From Gliomastix tumulicola (lineage: Eukaryota > Ascomycota > Sordariomycetes > Hypocreales > Bionectriaceae), in assembly GCA_001599755.1 (NCBI GenBank), contig BCHX01000001.1, positions 806,001-870,000 on the forward strand: 64,000 bases of DNA. Direction: 5' to 3'. The translations under genes and the position numbers were made by a program. The notes below the pieces were generated by a model. The model had not been told where the DNA came from and searched no databases. It saw only the letters and a program-made list of their open reading frames with translations. Positions 1 through 12,400 of the stretch are shown here, piece by piece (position 1 is the first letter of the stretch; every line of letters starts with the position of its first letter).

Positions 1-2262
1 ATCAGGGTTCTGAAGGTGTTGCCACTCGACTCCATGAATTCCGCCTTTGACGTGTTCCGTCCGCCGGTCAAGTGTTCACTGCTCGTCGTGGACCTAGACA
101 ACAGTCCCTCCTTTGATGCCCTCTCATACACCTGGGGGGACCCTTGCACTGTATACTTCGGCCCTGAGGAGATATCATCGGAGGAGGCCTGGAGGGCGCG
201 GCCGTTCGACATCGAGGTAGACGGCAGGCCTGTTTCGGTCGGGGCGAATCTCTACGCGGCGCTGCTGTCATTCCGCGCCTTCGTCACCAAACAGGCCCTC
301 AGTGCGGCGCATCACAAGACATACCGTAGCAGTGGCTGCCTCTGGATCGACGCGCTGAGCATCAACCAGGACGACTTGGACGAGAAGAACTACCAGGTGC
401 AGATGATGGCGCGCGTCTACCGCCAGGCGTCCCTCGTCTATGCCTGGCTCGGCGGCGAAGACCGCTTCTCCCGCGAGGCGATGGAGGTCATGGCCCGGGT
501 GGCCTATCCCAAGTCCCAGACCATCCTCCGAGAGATGGGGAAGCTCAAGATCGAGTCCAAGGAGACGTATCAGAGGCTGAACATGCCGTACATCACCCCG
601 ACCATCTGGACCGCGATATACGTGCTGCTCAACCGCGCGTGGTTCAAGAGAGCCTGGATCATCCAGGAAATCACGCTCGCCCGCCGGTGCCTGGTGTTCT
701 GCGGCCTGCACTGCCTCACCCTGGACCAGCTCAACGACAGCCTGTCCTGTCTCCAGACGACACGCTGGCTGGAGCGCCTCGACGACCTGGCGAGCCCTCT
801 GCTGCAGGACCAGGAGGACGGCCAGGGCCAGTTGACGCCCCTCGACCAGGCCGTGCGATGGGGTACCGGCCTCAGGCTCTTCCGGTCCCGGCCGGCAAAG
901 CATATGGAGAGCAACATCGGAGGGACCCTCATGGACTGCCGTGCAGGCGCAGGCACATACTCGGGGATCTTCCAGATGAAACCCGTCGTGGAAACACCCT
1001 CGCTGCTCCGCCTGCTGGAGCTGTTCAGCTACACAGAGGCCGGTGATCCGAAGGACAGCGTCTACGCGATCCTCAGTCTCGCAAGGCTGGGGAACCAGTC
1101 AGTCCCTCGCATCGACTACAGGAAGTCGGTGGAAGACGTCTTTTGCGAGACAACCGCGGGCATCATGGCCTCCTCGGGAAACCTCGACGTCCTGTCGAGG
1201 CACAGTCCCAAGCCGGAAGAAGCGTGCAGATTCAACCTTCCGTCCTGGGTTCCCGATTTCACAACCAAGCACCATCCGGGCTATAACATAAACTTCGGCG
1301 AGAAGTTTTCGGCTTCGTCTGGCCTCGACCGGACCGACTTCGTGACAGTTCAAGGATATTGTCTCAGACTTTCTGGCCTGAGGAAGGGAAACGTGAGATA
1401 TCTTCTACCACTTTCTGAAGACTCTGTACCTCAGTTGAGGACCTTGTTGGAGATGGTGTCTCCAATGCTCGGCTCAGCTGTTTCTGCTGAGGATGAGGAG
1501 ACGAAAGAGGAGGAGTCTAGAGGGAGGAAGTTCCAGGCTCTAGCGACAATAATTTTCTTGAATTTCGACGCAGTAGCGAAAAAAATCACTACAGACACCC
1601 CTGCTCAGGTGCTCTCCCAGTGGCTCGACTACATGGTCCTGCGGCAGCAGCTGTACATCACGATGGAACTCGGGTTAGAAATCTTCAAAACCCATTTCAG
1701 CTCATATCTCCCCGGACTCACGGACGAGGCCTCCCCACGTCGGTCGTTTCCCGCCGGACGTTTCAGCCTGGACAGCTCTCGAGCCAGGCTGAAGCTTCTG
1801 TACGCTGTGGTCCAAGAGCTTCTTGGCCGTCGTCGTCGTCATGGGGTCTCCAGGGGCTCGGCTACAGATCTTCCTCCGGCCTATGTCGACTTCGAAAGGC
1901 GGTATGCCGCGCTGTCTGACCCCGTGGAAATGTACTCTGCTGTGTCCACTTTTGCAACAGACTGCCGCCCCAAGATGATGGTCTCACCTGAGAACGTCCG
2001 TGTGATTAGCAGAGCCATCGACAGAATGAGGCTGTACCAGCTCTTCGCGACGAATCAAGGCCAGCTGGGGCTTTGCCCGAGGATGGCCGCGGTGGGAGAC
2101 CAGGTCTGGGTTGTTGCCGGGGGAGATGTCCCGTTGCTGTTGCGGCCGACTGGCGATTCCGAGTTTCATCTCGTCGGGGAGGTATATGTGCATGGAATCA
2201 TGCATGGTGAGGCAGTTGCCGAGGCCAAGGGTTCTGAGCTCGAGTCAGTCGTGTTAGTGTGA
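1..2262 (+). CDS. HET-domain (heterokaryon incompatibility) protein, 5' end outside window
   Basis: The three signature blocks of the fungal HET domain (PF06985) are readable in order: FDALSYTWGDP, then LWIDALSINQDD followed by MARVYRQASLVYAWLGGED, then WFKRAWIIQEITLA. The reading frame is open from base 1 and codes IRVLKVLPL, the usual start of the HET domain, so the true start lies left of the window. The first in-frame ATG (34) would cut into this conserved segment. About 754 residues are visible without an intron. HET proteins act in non-self recognition and can trigger cell death when incompatible alleles meet; most genomic copies are of unknown specificity. The roughly 400-residue C-terminal part after the HET domain shows no domain I recognise, as is normal for effector or recognition tails of this family. 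Family assignment is firm; function of this copy is unknown. Confidence 0.88.
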   Translation: MRVLKVLPLDSMNSAFDVFRPPVKCSLLVVDLDNSPSFDALSYTWGDPCTVYFGPEEISSEEAWRARPFDIEVDGRPVSVGANLYAALLSFRAFVTKQALSAAHHKTYRSSGCLWIDALSINQDDLDEKNYQVQMMARVYRQASLVYAWLGGEDRFSREAMEVMARVAYPKSQTILREMGKLKIESKETYQRLNMPYITPTIWTAIYVLLNRAWFKRAWIIQEITLARRCLVFCGLHCLTLDQLNDSLSCLQTTRWLERLDDLASPLLQDQEDGQGQLTPLDQAVRWGTGLRLFRSRPAKHMESNIGGTLMDCRAGAGTYSGIFQMKPVVETPSLLRLLELFSYTEAGDPKDSVYAILSLARLGNQSVPRIDYRKSVEDVFCETTAGIMASSGNLDVLSRHSPKPEEACRFNLPSWVPDFTTKHHPGYNINFGEKFSASSGLDRTDFVTVQGYCLRLSGLRKGNVRYLLPLSEDSVPQLRTLLEMVSPMLGSAVSAEDEETKEEESRGRKFQALATIIFLNFDAVAKKITTDTPAQVLSQWLDYMVLRQQLYITMELGLEIFKTHFSSYLPGLTDEASPRRSFPAGRFSLDSSRARLKLLYAVVQELLGRRRRHGVSRGSATDLPPAYVDFERRYAALSDPVEMYSAVSTFATDCRPKMMVSPENVRVISRAIDRMRLYQLFATNQGQLGLCPRMAAVGDQVWVVAGGDVPLLLRPTGDSEFHLVGEVYVHGIMHGEAVAEAKGSELESVVLV

Positions 2263-2764
2263 TTTGCATATTCATTTGATATCTATGTGGAGTTAGTTTC
2301 TTTCCTATGTAACAGGGTTTGGTTTAGCTAGTACTAGTACTCTATGCTTTTTCCTATATATGACATACATGGTGAGTCCAACGGCAGGCTCACAGGTGAT
2401 AGTCGAAGTTTCTGTCCACGCGATGTCCTAATCGCATTCATGACTTACCAGCTGTGTTGGGTGAATGATAGATCTCAACGATACTATTTCAAACGTAGTT
2501 GACTTGATCGGCTGCCTTGCTACACGGTGAATGCCTAGGCGTTCTTTCCATGTACGCGCGAGACTATCTAAGCGGATGAACTGCATAAGATTAAACGAAC
2601 AAACCAATGGAGAGAAGATCACAGTCAAGCTCGGTTAATCATCTATTCATCTTCCACTCATGACTCATAACACAGCTCGATACCGATACAGGTCACTCCA
2701 TGGGAAACTCTATACATCTCCCATGCAATGAATATACAACCTCACTCAACCCTTTTTTTTTTTT
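2263..2764. other. Intergenic, convergent genes
   Basis: No gene seen. It lies between the convergent HET and aminopeptidase genes. A run of 14 T at 2753-2766 abuts the aminopeptidase stop codon, so on the coding strand the TAA is followed by an A tract. Confidence 0.6.
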
Positions 2765-4432
2765 TTAGATATCCTCGCCACCGCCGCAAGGACCACCACC
2801 ATGCGAGTGCGTCCCCTCCCGCTTGAAGAACTGCGCGCGGTCCGCATCCCACCGCCTCTTCTCCAGGCTCACCGGCGGCAGCGACTCCCAGCTGATGGCG
2901 TACTTGGCCACCGAGTTGGCGATGCTCTTGGTGTTGAGCAGGTACGCGTCGTGGTTGAGGTTGTGGATGTCGTCGCCCTTCTTGTGGTAGTTGACGTCGT
3001 ACGCGACGCCCGCCTCGCCGCCGAAGAGCGCGGCCTCCTCGTCGGTCTTGAGGACCTCGGCGCCCGTGAAGAGGCCGCCGGAGGGGATGCCGTTCTCGAT
3101 GAAGCCGGCGTAGTCGGAGCGGCCGGTCCAGACCTGGGGCACGTGGGACTCGCCGTTGAGCTCGTAGAAGGCCTCGAACTCCTTCTCGATCTCGGCCGAG
3201 CCGGGCGGGCCGCTGAAGTTGAAGGCGCCGCCGTCGCCGTCGTAGATGCCGTAGATGTAGTTGGGGGAGGCGATCTGCACAAAAAAAACCTGTCAGCCAT
3301 TTGCTAGGAAGAGGGAGGATGTTGTGGCTAGAGGGCGATCTCACCATGTCGAAGTTGAGGTAGGCGCGCATCTTGGCCATCTCGGTCTCGGAGCTGTTGA
3401 GCTGCTTGACATAGTAGAAGGAGCCGAGCTTGCCAAACTCCTCAGCACCCCAGAAGGCAAAGCGCACGGCGTTCTTGACGCGGAACTTGGTCAGGGCCAG
3501 CGCCGTGTTCAGCACGCCGATCGTGCCGGAGCCGTCATCGCTAAAAAAGACCAACCCGTCAGTCAGCGTCTTTCATCATTCCCTCAAACATCTTTTACCC
3601 CATCAGGGATTATTATTATTAGTAGTAGTAGTAGTATTAGTATTACTCACTTGATTCCAGGACCAGCGTAGACAGAGTCCGAGTGCCCGCCCAGCACCAG
3701 CACATTATCATGGTCGCCGCCCTTGGTCTCGGCAATCACGTTGTAGTTCACCCTGTTCTCGGCGACGGCATTCACGACGAGATCCGCAATGACCTCGCCC
3801 TCGGCCAGCGCGGCCAGGATCGGCACCGAGTCCTCCTGGCTGATGGACAGCGACGGCGCGTAGTTGAGCAGCGGCGTGCCCAGCGTGGCGGACAGCGGGC
3901 CAGCGACGTTGTTGTAGATCACGACGCCGGCCGCACCCGCCGCCTTGGCCGCGATGGACTTCTCGCCGAACGAGCACGTGCCGCGCGAGATGAAGGCGAT
4001 GGCATCCTTGACGGCGGGCGGGTAATCGACAGCGCCGCAGCCGTGGTTCGCGACGGCGACGACGGGACCCGTGACGGAGCCGCCGGGGGTGTACGTCATG
4101 GTCGCGGCGGAAGCAATGGACTGTCCGCCGACGGAGAAGGAGCCCGAGGCGGTGTGGAAGAGCTCGGTGAAGGGCTGCTTGTAGACGTCGTAGTAGCCCG
4201 TGGCGTCGAGCGTCTCGGCCAGCCAGTCGACGGTGGCATTGTGGCCGCCGCCACCGAAGGCGCGGTTGCCGCCGTGCGCGTCGGCGAGGTCCTGCAGCTT
4301 CTGCGAGCCGGCGAGGAGGTCGTCGAGGGTGATGAGCTCCTGGAGGTCCTCGGACGTGACGTAGGGCTTGCACTGCTTCGCCGCGGCGAGGGCGGGGAGC
4401 GCCAGGGCGGCGGAGAGGGCGGCCGACTTCAT
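2765..4432 (-). CDS. lap2: Secreted M28 aminopeptidase with PA domain (Lap2-like)
   Basis: Three exons (4432-3651, 3540-3345, 3274-2765) give 495 residues, the usual size of fungal leucine aminopeptidase 2. Introns are 3541-3650 (GTGAGT) and 3275-3344 (GTGAGA). The N-terminus MKSAALSAALALPALAAA is a signal peptide. A PA (protease-associated) insert lies at about residues 130-215. The M28 zinc ligands are all present: His250 in GGHSDSV, Asp262 in NDDGSG, the Glu pair in WGAEEFG, Asp in NFDM and His in NYHKKGDD. The family releases N-terminal residues from peptides outside the cell and needs two zinc ions. Intron 1 carries a TTA/GTA trinucleotide repeat (about 3611-3646). The exon 1/2 junction creates GPGINDDGSG, matching the family. 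Family is sure; preferred substrate is inferred. Confidence 0.92.
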
Positions 4433-5397
4433 CTTGAGTGGCGTGTGCAGTAGAGGGAAGGGAAGGGAGGGGGGAATGAGGGAGAAGAGAAGAGAGGTGA
4501 GGAGAGGAGAGGCGCCAGGGTGAGCAGGACAGGGGACATCGGGCTATATACACTCACGATGCATCACCCGATAACAACAATGTCTCGTCTCACAGGGGTT
4601 CCTCACGCCGAGGGAAAAGGCCGACGACAAACGCCACCAGGTCCCCCCCCCTTCGCAAAAGGACTCACCGCAAAGAGAAATGCCAATGCGCGCCAGCCCA
4701 TCGTCGCCCGGACCCGATAGACCGGCATGAGGGAGCAGCAAAAAAATACAACGACCGCCGCCACCGCTGCAGGATGCAGTGCACGGAAAAGGATGGCATA
4801 TCGTCAATGCCAATCTGCAATATTTCCAGAGCGCCAATCACTTGCCTCTTCGGGTCATGGTGCCTGGGGATCTTTGTCGGATAGCGCCCAAGTCGCATGT
4901 GGGCGGGCAATCCGTGCAGTGGGAGATATTGAGGCTAAGGGGTTCCAGATGCATTCCACGGGCTGGGCGCTGCCTATTGGGCAATTCCAGCTGCTTGTCG
5001 CTATCTGGCAGCTGCTTAAGCCTGTTATGCTTGTTTCCCCCACAGGAGGAGAGACAAGAGGGGTTGGGAGGGCTTGGAGGACGAGAGACTATTACCCCTG
5101 GTCAGTTGGCCCTTGGCCGGGGTGTCAGTCGCCTGCGTGGCTTCCCTTCCAAGCCTTCCATGGGCTTCTAGTTAGTTTCTGCCCTTATCACGAGCGAGCA
5201 AAAATCCCCCCAAGACACCGGCACCTAATAGTTTCCTCACAAGAGCTGCTAGTAGCACGCACTGATGAGTGAGCAAGTGACGCAGTAGACGCCGTCGTCA
5301 TCTGATCGCGTGCGCACATTTCCTCCCCGGGGATCTGGTTTATTCCGATTACATTATCATCTCATCTCATTCTATCTTATCTACACGTCAGTAGTAC
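4433..5397. other. Intergenic, aminopeptidase promoter side
   Basis: No gene supported. The first 100 bases next to the aminopeptidase start are purine-rich on the + strand, that is a CT-rich leader on its coding strand. Short ORFs here (for example 4727-5272) lack codon bias and recognisable motifs. Confidence 0.55.
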
Positions 5398-6774
5398 TCA
5401 GTACTCACACGTCGGACAGTACGTCTTGTCGTTGGGCGTCTCCGGGTACCAGTCGCTGTTGTACGTCGCGTTAAGAACAACATCGCCGACCACCGACCCG
5501 GCCTCGGTGCGAATCCACGTCTCGACCGAGATCCTCCCGTCGTCGTCGTCGTCGCCGTGCCGCAGCAGCGCGTCCTCCGAGACGAGCACCTGTCTCGCGC
5601 CCCGTATCCAGTTCCCGTAGCCCCCGTACCCGGAGTGCTGCCCGAAGCACAGGTTCACGCCCGTGCCCGCGACCGTCATGCCCGGCAGCAGGTCGTCCCA
5701 GCGGTAGCACCACGTGTCCCCGTGGTCGTGGCCCGAGAAGAGCGCGACGAGCCCGGGCGTCGTCGCGAGCGCCTGCATGAAGGGGACGTCCTGCCCGCCG
5801 TACGAGCACGTGCCGTCGTTGGTGCCGTCGGGACACCAGCCCTGCGCCTGCTGCGCGATCGGATAGTCGTCGTTGATGCCCGGTTGGTGGTTGGGGTGCG
5901 GCGGGCGCTGCTGCTGCAGGACGTGCGACGCCTGCGTCGGGATGTGCGTGAAGGCGAGCGAGGGGATGATGCGCTGGTGGCGCGACACGAGCTGCGCGTT
6001 CGTCTGCTGGAACCACTCGACGACGCTGAAGTCGACCCAGTTCGGCTGCCCGACCTGCTCGCCCTCGTCATCCCACTCCTGGTAGCGAAACCCGCCGCGA
6101 CTGTCAAAGAACCACAGCAGCAGCGCCGGCGCGCAGGTATCTTCGAAACCCGCCGCCACGGCCTCGATGTCCTCGCAGTCGGAGGCATACACGGGCAGGT
6201 AGTAGTTGGACACGCCCGCCTCGCGACCGTACACCATCTGCTGCGTGCGCGACCCTTGCCACGTGCGCTCGCGCTCGAGGATCGTCGCGCCCGTGATGTT
6301 GGGTTGGTGGTCGTGGTTCCCATATGTCGACGCCCAGGTGAGGCCGCGCTCGGCCATCGGCCCGACGAGCATGTCGACGTAGTCGGTGCTGTTCTCGAGA
6401 AACGTATTCTCGCCCGTGATGAGGTCGCCGTTGAGCACGACGAGGTCCGGCGGGTCGAAGTCGAGCACCTTGTTCAGCACTTTGACCGTGTTGATGTCCT
6501 GCTGGGGGCCCCATTGATCCCAGGCGTCTAATCAGTCAGTAAGCGAACGAACGAACGTATCATCCCGCAGAGTCCAGGTGAGTTGGGTGAGGGCCGTACT
6601 CTCGCCAAAGTGCAGATCCTCAAAGATGGCCACCTGGAAGGACCCGTCCGACCGAAACTGCAGCGGCCCGTAGGCATTCCCATTCCCATTCCCATCTCGC
6701 GCCGCCCGTGAAGGCGCCTGCCAGGACAGCCCGGCAAGCCCAGCGACGACGACGCCAAAGACCTGTCGCAGCAT
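5398..6774 (-). CDS. Secreted calcineurin-like metallophosphoesterase
   Basis: Two exons (6774-6600, 6527-5398) with a 72-bp intron give 434 residues. The junction restores HFGENAWDQWGPQQD, typical of fungal Dcr2/Sia1-type phosphoesterases. Metal-binding blocks appear in order: EDLH (Asp53, His55), NGD (Asp93), GNHD (128-131), a His in the FTHIPTQ segment and GHDHGD near the C-terminal third. The start at 6774 gives a signal peptide (MLRQVFGVVVAGLAGLSWQA). An in-frame ATG at 6855 would place 27 extra residues before it and lies very close to a TATA-like element at 6876-6884, so the shorter start is preferred. The family hydrolyses phosphomonoesters or diesters; the substrate cannot be told from sequence. 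The neighbouring aminopeptidase is also secreted, but nothing shows co-regulation. Confidence 0.88.
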
Positions 6775-7749
6775 CTCAAGTGCAGTCCAGAAGAGCCAGC
6801 AGCCGCCTCGGGACAGATCCGGATCCAGAGCGAAGTGCCATGATGACGGGCCCATGGCCAGGGGACAGCGGCCTCTTTAAATAACTGACTGCGCCCCTGC
6901 TAGAAAGTAGAAACCCCTCCCCCCTTTGGATGGTGAAAANAAAAAAATTTGCAAAAGATAGAGGAAGAGGGAGGAACCACCACCCGCCTCTGTCGCAGTT
7001 TCTTAGAATGTGACCTTGGGTATACTATGTGGAGTTTTATCCCTCACCCACGCCCCGGGGAAGAGACGAAAAAAAGTGGCAAACAGCAGCCAGTGAGGGC
7101 TCGACAGCGTCCAACGTGCAGAGCAAGCAAGTCATCTGGCCCCCAGCAAGGTGTGATTGCGAGCGAGAATGCAACTGTAGCATCTGCCGGGATCAGGCCA
7201 GCTGCGCATGTCACCGGTGACGATACAGGGGGGAAAGGAAAAGTGCCGGGAAGCGATAAGGACTAGGCCAGGAACCCGGGACGGGGATTGAAAAGACGGA
7301 GAAGATGAGGGAGGGGGGGGTCATCCCATAGGCAGTCCATCTCACGCACGTGGTGAGATCCTCAGCTTTTGACTAGTCCGTTCCTCACTGCACGGCTCGG
7401 CGGGAGGACGCAGGCTACGACAGAGAAGGTAGGTTATTCGATGTTACATTCGCCGTGATCAGGGCAATGTTACCATGAGCCTGCTGATCGTCCATCCATG
7501 GCTTGATTGATTGTCGAGAGTCAGACACAGCAGGGCAGCACAGGGAGGGCAAATCAAGGGCGCGGGCACCGTCGCAAAGGGTATCCCTCTCTTTTTTACT
7601 CATTAACACGCCGCTACCAACGGGCGGAAGAAATCAATCCAAGCAAGCAAGCAAACAGCAATAAATACATACAGGCCATTATTTTCCCCAGCAAAGAACG
7701 CCGTGTCGTTGACTCATTTCGTCCATCCCGTCTCGTCGCTCCGGGCTCG
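6775..7749. other. Intergenic with TATA-like element
   Basis: No gene seen. TTATTTAAA (reverse strand, 6876-6884) is a plausible TATA element for the phosphoesterase, about 100 bases before its chosen start. One ambiguous base (N) sits at about 6940 beside an A run. The rest, up to the TPR gene's stop codon, holds nothing recognisable. Confidence 0.5.
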
Positions 7750-9435
7750 TCACAGCTTTAGGGTAGTTCGGCGACAGAAGCACGACGACATGATGGGCAC
7801 GTCGGCAACGGCGACGGCCGCCTCCAGCTTGGGCTTCATGGCCCTCGCCTCGTCGACCTTGCCCAGCCTCATCAGGCACTCGTGGTAGCCGTGCAGCGCC
7901 CACACGTTGTTGGGGTGCCGGTGCGTCCGGGAGAGCGTGTCGTCCAGACCGAGGTCGGCCGTGTACACGGCCAGAGCATCCTCGACATGGTCCTGCTCGA
8001 GGAGCAGCGCGCCGTACGCGTGGCGCGCAGGCTGCATCCAGCCCCAGGGCTCGTCAAAGGGGAGACTGTCGTACTTGTCGATCGAGTCGCGCAGGTGCGC
8101 AAAGGCGATTTCGAAATTCCGTCGCCGGTACTCCAGCTCACCGTCGAATATGCTCTCCGCGACGCCGAGGATGTCGACGCATTTGTTGTTGAACAGCGTG
8201 CGGCTGGGCTTGACGTGCGGCACGGCCTTGGCAAACAGCTGCCGCTCGGCCTCGGCCTCGTCCACCCTGCCCAGGGCAGCATAGGCCATGCCCTTGGCGT
8301 AGTAGGTCAGCGCCGTCGTGACGCAGTACAGCTCCCGGTCGACGGGAGGCGTGAGCTTGATCAGGTCCTCCCAGCGGCCGAAGCGGATGTAGGCGTGGAA
8401 GCGCATCGCCAGGAAGCTCTCGAGCCAGTCGGCCATGGGCGGGTTCTCGATGCGCAGCAGCTCGTCCGAGATGGTCGCCTCGAGCCACGAGACCGTCTCG
8501 AAGGCTACCCGGGACTGACCGGAGAACATGGCCGCGTAGAGGCGGAAGTGGTAGTCGTGGCTGCGGTACAGTGTGTAGAAGTTCATCGGCCCCTCGCGGC
8601 GGAGGAAGATCTCATCGGCGCGGATCGCGTCCGTGTTGGCCGCAACGGCCTGGGCGTAGTCGCCCACAAGAATATCCAAATGGCTGGGCATGTGGTTCAG
8701 ATGGCCTGAGTCCGGGATGAGGCCGCGTAGACGGTTGGCCGCCGGCATGGCAGCCTCGGGCTCGCGCGACATCTCCATGAGGTGGATGTACATGTGCAGC
8801 ACACCGGCATGACTGTAGCCCGCCTCGGTGCCAAGGATGTGGTCCAGCACGCGCTTCGTCTCCAACGTGCGCGCCCCCGATGCCGGCTCACCCGTGTTGA
8901 GATCCCACAGCTGCCAGGGCGTGAGGTTCATCATGGCGTCGGCGTACAGCGTCGCGACATCCGGGTCGTCGGGGAACTCGGCGTTCACGGAGCCCATGTG
9001 ATCCGCGTACTCCCTGTTCCAGACCGAGCAGTTCGTCTTGGTCGGCTCCTGGTCGCCCGGGTACCGGTAGGCGAGGGCCTCGATGAGGGCTCGCTCGACC
9101 GGCGTGGCGCTCACGGCCGCGTGGAGAGACGCGCTCTCGACGGCCATGTGCGTGCGCTCGACGGTGTCGTAGCGCTCCTGCTTGGCAAACAGCTTCCAGG
9201 GCTTGTTGTAGTTGGGGCCGAGGGCGTAGGCCAGGCCCCAGTACGCCATGGCGCAGGACGTGTCATGGGCGATGGCGCGCTCGAAGCACTTGGTCGCCTC
9301 CTCGTGGTTGAAGGCGTAGCTCCAGATCAGGCCCCGGTCGAACCATTTCTGGGCTTCGAGGCTGGTCGTGGTGATGGGACGATGAAAGGTCCCCAGGTCA
9401 TAGTACCCGTCGTCTTCCTTCTCTCGGATCGACAT
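7750..9435 (-). CDS. TPR-domain protein
   Basis: A single open frame of 561 residues starts at MSIREKEDDGYYDLG. Helical repeats of TPR type are visible: WSYAFNHEEATKCFERAI with AYWGLAYALGPNY near residues 35-75, and again near the C-terminus (AKGMAYAALGRVDEAEAE; ALAVYTADLGLDD; WALHGYHECLMRLGKVDEA). Proteins of this layout occur in bacteria and filamentous fungi as cytosolic TPR proteins of unknown role. There is no signal peptide and no membrane segment. No intron is needed. The bacterial-like architecture and intron-free frame might hint at ancient transfer, but base composition matches the neighbours. Function unknown. Confidence 0.85.
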   Translation of the reverse strand: MSIREKEDDGYYDLGTFHRPITTTSLEAQKWFDRGLIWSYAFNHEEATKCFERAIAHDTSCAMAYWGLAYALGPNYNKPWKLFAKQERYDTVERTHMAVESASLHAAVSATPVERALIEALAYRYPGDQEPTKTNCSVWNREYADHMGSVNAEFPDDPDVATLYADAMMNLTPWQLWDLNTGEPASGARTLETKRVLDHILGTEAGYSHAGVLHMYIHLMEMSREPEAAMPAANRLRGLIPDSGHLNHMPSHLDILVGDYAQAVAANTDAIRADEIFLRREGPMNFYTLYRSHDYHFRLYAAMFSGQSRVAFETVSWLEATISDELLRIENPPMADWLESFLAMRFHAYIRFGRWEDLIKLTPPVDRELYCVTTALTYYAKGMAYAALGRVDEAEAERQLFAKAVPHVKPSRTLFNNKCVDILGVAESIFDGELEYRRRNFEIAFAHLRDSIDKYDSLPFDEPWGWMQPARHAYGALLLEQDHVEDALAVYTADLGLDDTLSRTHRHPNNVWALHGYHECLMRLGKVDEARAMKPKLEAAVAVADVPIMSSCFCRRTTLKL

Positions 9436-12400
9436 GGCGTGGACTCATGAGGAGGCGCCCGGCTGTGGTGCTGATCATGCAATGCGAGGGGATGATCCGG
9501 CCGAGCAGCAAAAGCAACCAGGAAAGGAGTTGCAAGACGATCCGGTGAACAGGCGGTGGTGATGGATGGGAGATTATAAACTTGATCCGAGGCAAACGAG
9601 AATCACGATCCAAAGAACAAATGTTGAAGTGGAGACACGACGCCAGGGAAGTTCCCGAGGTACCGCTAGCGAGTTCTTCCTATTGGCTGACACTAAGGAA
9701 TTCCCCGCTTTTCGACCTCTGACTGCTAAATTTACAGGCATCTTTCTGCAGACCGCTTCCATTCTGGCTCGAAGTTTGCTGCAAAAGCCCCCTGTATCTC
9801 CGCTGCAAGCTCCCACTGAGGCCCCTGAAACCTGCATATGCTGCCACATCAGCTGCTGCAGCGTCTGTGGCTTCCCATTCGATCACCGACCAGCTGGAAT
9901 GCTCCTCGAACCCTGCATGCAAGCCGCCCTATGCGTGGCTGCGATCTATTGGACCTCCCGAGCCGGTTTCGGAGATTGTAGACACGCCGAAATATCGGTC
10001 AAGAAAGTGGTATGATATATGGCCTGTATGTCTTATCTTTTCCCGTCCCTGGCTCCCCCCTTTTGACCAGCTGACCACCGAAGAATGCAGACAGTGGGAC
10101 GGCTTGATGGCTGCGAGAACAAGGGGGGCATATCGTAGCATCGAATGGGAATGTTTCCATGCCTTGGGTGGCCCAACAGAATTCTGCCCAAGCATATGTC
10201 GGGCCCTGACCGTTCCACGTATCCCTCACTCCCTTTCCCGCACGAACAAGTGTCTAGTCACGTTCGTATCTAAGAACGTAGCAGAGAAAGAGAGAGAGAT
10301 TGCCCAGCGGCAGTCAAAGCACGTCACCAGTCGTCGTTGCTTCTGGGACGGTGCCCTCAACTCCACCACAGCCAGTAGTCTCCTCCTTCGGAGATACTCC
10401 AAGCGTTCTCTGGGGCTTCATGCAAATCCCACGATAATCTCGATGTGAGCTTGATGATCTCACGTGGCAAGGTCCAGTCTTTCGCTGTGCCTCATCCCAC
10501 TCTGGTCGTCTCCCCACGACTGCTCGACCACTTTCTTCCAAGAGGTGTACCCTGGAGAGGCAGTGTGAGGTATTTTACAGCTAGATGGCTCCCTCCTTGA
10601 TCCCGGGAGTGTTCCCCACGCTGTCCAAGAGGGCAAGAACTTCTGGTAGTCTCGCCTGGTACACTGTAGACGGCCCCCCCAGGCTATCCCACCAGCTTCA
10701 GAGGAGAGGATGGGTTAGGTCAGTACTAGCGAGTGCCTCTATGGCTCACCTAAGCCAGCTAGCCCCCCCCGTCCTTGACGATGGTTCGCTCTACGCTGGA
10801 GACTTGTCCCCAGCGAAACCATGGCGTCAAATAGGAACGCGGGCTACGAGCCCCTAGTGCCTGACAGGACGTGTAGACTCGTGACTGGAGGACACAGACG
10901 GCGGGAGAGCGGGATGGCGTGCCAGCCACACATCGACCACAACGGGAGAGGTGGAAACAACGGAGACGGGGTCCAGCTTGAGCCTCGCAGCGGACCGCCA
11001 ACCGGGAAGCACGTCCTTCCCGGCCCCCCCATACTTCTCCCCGAGTCCCCTCGCGGGAGGCGTGTCCGGTCTCTTGCTTCATTAGGCAACGGAGACCAGG
11101 CAGGCATGACAGCCTCGGAGGAGCCCGGCCAACTTGATGGTGGGGTGGCAATTTCCGGGTTCCATGGGCAAGGGCTTCATCGGCAGTGTGAAGCTTGGTG
11201 TGTTGGGGGTCTGGACCATAGATCGTAGATTCGTAGATCATGGAGTATAGTAGCGGTCCTGTAAGTGAAGGGGGTTAGCAAGTTGAGTGTGATCACTAGC
11301 AGAGGAAGATGGTGTTGATGAGGCCGGGGATGAGGCCGGGGATGTTACCGTGACGTCCCGGGCAGCCATGCCCGGCTAAGAGCAGCTCCAGCTCCATCCA
11401 TCTCAAACCGCGTTCTTGGGTCGATGTGCTCTTCCAGTCCAGCAAACGTGCGGAACACGGCATACACAGACAGCGGAATGTGGGCAACCACGAGGATGAT
11501 GGTCGGTGCCTGGCATGGCCTCGTCGATTTTCAGTATGGAGTCTGGGAAGGTGTGGGTGTGCTGCGCCCTGTTCCTGGTGTCAAGCTGGAGCACCTCAGC
11601 CCCTTTATTTGAGCCACCCCCCTTTTCTGGCCTCACGGCCCTCGCTGCGCCGATCAGCACTTGTCTTCTTGTTTTCTTCCACCCCCAATGGCTGCTTGTT
11701 GTCCAGACAGACAAGCAATCAAATTATGATTATCGACAGATAATCCCCCCCCTCGTCCTGCTATAGGATGACCTTAGCCTACAAGCAGGTTTCGCTTTTG
11801 CCCCCATCTGCCTTGTCATGTTGCCTACAGCTGACGGACGCGACCGATGTCGCAAGGCCTTGATCAGGCATCGTCCCCCTCGTTGGGCATCACCTCGCAA
11901 GCGCACCGATTCCCTGATTCTTCGACAACCCGATAGCAACAGCCACACCGACTAGAGATAATCGCGAACCCAGGTGCTCCTCTGATTGACACGTGCGCCA
12001 ACCATAATAAATGCGATCGAGATGCTGGAAGCCAGCGCCCAACCCGAGCAAGCACTGGCTTTTGGGCGTCAGGAGACCAACAGGGTCGTCACCCGTTGGG
12101 CACGCCGGCGCTGCCCAGCAGAAACGGTACTGCCCAATGGAGGGGGGGACCAGAGAGTGCAGTCGCTCTGCAGCTCTGCAGAAGCCCAGCGTCTTCTCCG
12201 CTCGGGTGTCTGGGACGTCAGCGGATACCTGGGCTTGCTTGGGCGCGAGCTTTCCATCAAGGACAGGCGCGCGCCCAGCGTGTTGACGGTCGGGCCGTCA
12301 CGTCGACTACGACTCTCCAAACGCGATTGGAGCATGTGCGTTCTCTGGGATAGGACACCGAGTGACAGGATGCAAGAGCATGAATCACGTAGACATGGCC

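Noticed and set aside
9867..10448. 193-residue forward ORF in the gene desert
   Set aside because: No motif, no codon bias like neighbouring genes and competing ORFs on the other strand.
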